From NCBI GenBank assembly GCA_028822955.1, contig JAPKCL010000039.1, forward strand, positions 1-14,899: a stretch of 14,899 nucleotides of DNA, written 5' to 3'. The notes beneath the pieces are model-generated. The model saw nothing but the letters and a program-made list of their open reading frames with translations, searched no databases and was not told the DNA's origin. The position numbers and the translations under genes were made by a program. Source of the stretch: Candidatus Poseidoniaceae archaeon (GTDB lineage: Archaea; Thermoplasmatota; Poseidoniia; Poseidoniales; Poseidoniaceae). Shown piece by piece: positions 13,570 to 14,899 of the stretch; positions within the stretch are counted from its first letter, which is position 1, and each line of letters begins with the position of its first letter.

Positions 13570-14433
13570 ATGGGATTCTTTGCAACAATTAGTCGCGGAT
13601 GGAAAATGAGTAAGTTGAGTATGTCTGTTGTGAAGAAAGACCCCGAACTCATTGTCTACATGTTTATTTGTGGATTTTTGAGTCTCCTTGCCATGATTGG
13701 AATGAGTCTTCCTCAATATCTCGAACAAGCATGGGCAGTCGATGCAGAAGGGCAGATGACCGGTGCGTACATGGGATTCGTCTTTACAGGATACATGGTC
13801 ATCTCGATAGTTGTTACTTTTTGGAACAGCGCCATTGTTGCAAATTCTCACATTCGGCTCACAGGTGGAGATCCGAAATTCATGGATGGCGTATCTGCGG
13901 CAATGAGTAAAATTCACATCATCGTTCTCTGGGGAATCATCGCAGGAACAGTTGGACTGTTGTTGAAGGTTTTGAATCAAGCAGCAAGAGAGCAAAAAGG
14001 TGGTGCAGCGGTCTTTGCAATGATTCTAACAGCCATTGGAGCAGCAGTGTGGTGGATGATGACCTTCTTCATGATTCCACATATGATTCTTGAAAACCAG
14101 AGTCTCGGTGAAAGTCTCAAATCAAGTAAAAGCATGTTCTACAAATCATGGGGTGAAAACATTACTTCTGGACTTGGAATTGGCCTCATCGGGGGCTTTT
14201 TCGTTGTTTTAATCGCCATACTCACCTTTGGAATGGCCGTGGCATTAGGGCCGTTGTGGTTCATCGGTGTCGGAATTGGCGCAATTGGAATCGCAATTGC
14301 CCTGGCTTGGACCAATGCAGCTGAACAAGTCGCTGTTACTGCACTTTATCTTTATTCGAAGAACGGTGAAATGCCAGAAATCTATCGAAACCTGGGGATG
14401 AATCAATTCCACATGGACACTTCAACTGCTTGA
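13570..14433 (+). CDS. DUF6159-like six-helix membrane protein
   Basis: The 287-residue protein opens with MGFFATISRGWKMSK and a KKDPELIVY motif (22-30), the pattern of the DUF6159 membrane family, where a short amphipathic helix precedes the first membrane span. Hydrophobic segments lie at about 27-47, 65-92, 114-134, 148-168, 200-224 and 225-250. Between spans 4 and 5 an ENQSLGESLKSSKSMFYKSWGEN loop (165-187) resembles the conserved cytosolic loop of the family, with its pattern of an amphipathic helix and a Trp. Function of the family is unknown. No signal peptide. It starts 66 bases after the VWA gene on the same strand and may be co-transcribed with it. A seven-T run at 14491-14497 downstream could end the unit. 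Confidence 0.82.
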   Translation: MGFFATISRGWKMSKLSMSVVKKDPELIVYMFICGFLSLLAMIGMSLPQYLEQAWAVDAEGQMTGAYMGFVFTGYMVISIVVTFWNSAIVANSHIRLTGGDPKFMDGVSAAMSKIHIIVLWGIIAGTVGLLLKVLNQAAREQKGGAAVFAMILTAIGAAVWWMMTFFMIPHMILENQSLGESLKSSKSMFYKSWGENITSGLGIGLIGGFFVVLIAILTFGMAVALGPLWFIGVGIGAIGIAIALAWTNAAEQVAVTALYLYSKNGEMPEIYRNLGMNQFHMDTSTA

Positions 14434-14461
14434 ATCGGCAAATGGTTTGTGCCCATGTGGT

Positions 14462-14497
14462 CGAACGTTCGCACGGTCATAACATGATGATTTTTTT
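14462..14497 (+). terminator. Palindrome and T7 run after the DUF6159-like gene
   Basis: CGAACGTTCG (14462-14471) is a perfect 10-base palindrome, and seven Ts run from 14491 to 14497, all within 65 bases of the stop codon at 14431-14433. The T run alone fits archaeal termination. The palindrome could instead be a dimeric regulator site for the next gene. The rest of the gap to 14666 is AT-rich with no gene that I can support. Confidence 0.45.
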
Positions 14498-14627
14498 AAA
14501 ACCGTTCAATAGAGAAAAAGAACAAAGCGGCTATGCAATATTTATTTTTAACACTCTAATGCCATGGTTTAGAATAAGTCCACCGTTTTGCCTTTCTAAG
14601 AAAATAACATTAAAAGCGTCATTTTGT

Positions 14628-14641
14628 ACAATTTATTAATA
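14628..14641 (+). promoter_or_regulatory. TATA-like box for the right-edge gene
   Basis: CAATTTATTAATAA is centred about 31 bases before the ATG at 14667. A second AT element (TTATAATT, 14653-14660) is too close to act as TATA for this start. A GGGAG at 14643-14647 is 19 bases from the ATG, too far for a usual Shine-Dalgarno. Confidence 0.35.
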
Positions 14642-14666
14642 AGGGAGTTGCGTTATAATTGTTGAT

Positions 14667-14899
14667 ATGCAACCTCAAGACGCACAGCCTCAACAACAAA
14701 TAATGGGCCAAGTAGCCCCAGCCGCAGCCATGGGTCAACAAGTGATCATCATGCAAAACCGAAGCGGTGGCCCGAAAGTTTTCGGTATCGTTGCGATAAT
14801 TTGTGGAGTGCTAGGCGCTCTTGGAAGTATAAATATGATTACGACTTTTGAAGGCGAAATGATTGCAAATTTAATTTTTGGATTGGGTCTAATTTCCTG
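14667..14899 (+). CDS. Start of a small Q/P/A-rich membrane protein (cut by right edge)
   Basis: Seventy-seven codons are visible before the window ends. The first 30 residues are rich in Gln, Pro and Ala with Met (MQPQDAQPQQQIMGQVAPAA). Then RSGGPK leads into a membrane span, VFGIVAIICGVLGALGSI (38-55), a short polar loop with acidic residues, and the start of a second span. This build, a low-complexity cytosolic head before small paired helices, is seen in many short archaeal and bacterial membrane proteins of unknown role. No family is claimed. Confidence 0.7.
   Translation, partial: MQPQDAQPQQQIMGQVAPAAAMGQQVIIMQNRSGGPKVFGIVAIICGVLGALGSINMITTFEGEMIANLIFGLGLIS

Noticed and set aside
13372..13995. 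Minus-strand 207-codon frame across the VWA/DUF6159 junction
   Set aside because: Its composition is rich in Cys, His and Asn with no domain, and it overlaps two well-supported plus-strand genes.
1..14899. CRISPR array, insertion sequence, integrase, rRNA or tandem repeat array
   Set aside because: I saw no regularly spaced repeats, transposase or recombinase motifs, or rRNA-like segments. The only protein-level repeats are the TPR units.

Overview
The window reads as a piece of an archaeal chromosome, most likely a marine planktonic euryarchaeon of the Marine Group II (Candidatus Poseidoniales) kind. The archaeal signs are a FEN1-type flap endonuclease ending in a PCNA-binding motif, a THUMP-type Trm-G10 tRNA methyltransferase, a tRNA gene without an encoded CCA end, and AT-rich TATA-like boxes about 28-30 bases before several start codons, as expected for leaderless archaeal transcripts. 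Several genes are bacterial in style: a homodimeric AceE pyruvate dehydrogenase E1, an RsuA/RluB-type pseudouridine synthase, a YkgJ-like CxxCC protein, and a small protein resembling the core of chlamydial histone H1-like Hc1. Such a mixture fits Marine Group II, but I infer the lineage from family content, not from a marker tree.

Left part (1-4616): a possible gene tail at the very edge converges on aceE (minus strand). A divergent intergenic region follows, then a 59-codon Hc1-like protein (plus), which meets a multi-pass membrane protein with GT-C glycosyltransferase-like traits (minus) with only two bases between them.

Middle part (4617-10222): this is compact, with alternating strands. 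It holds a class III (CaiB/BaiF) CoA-transferase with a short C-terminus that overlaps the end of FEN1, a divergent FEN1/Trm-G10 pair sharing a 75-base promoter region, a YkgJ-like protein whose 3' end overlaps Trm-G10 antisense, tRNA-Arg(UCG), a SAP-domain plus zinc-ribbon membrane protein, a 250-base AT-rich gap, and the pseudouridine synthase. Information-processing genes (FEN1, Trm-G10, tRNA-Arg, pseudouridine synthase) dominate here, but the strand changes mean they do not form one operon.

Right part (10223-14899): this is the least understood region. A nine-repeat TPR protein and a von Willebrand factor A protein with a complete metal-binding MIDAS site are transcribed divergently from a shared 128-base region. 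A six-helix DUF6159-like membrane protein follows the VWA gene on the same strand, and then comes the start of a small Q/P/A-rich membrane protein cut by the window edge. The TPR, VWA and membrane trio is the best candidate for an undescribed functional module, although the sequence shows no enzymatic domain that would name its activity. No CRISPR array, insertion sequence, integrase or rRNA gene is visible.
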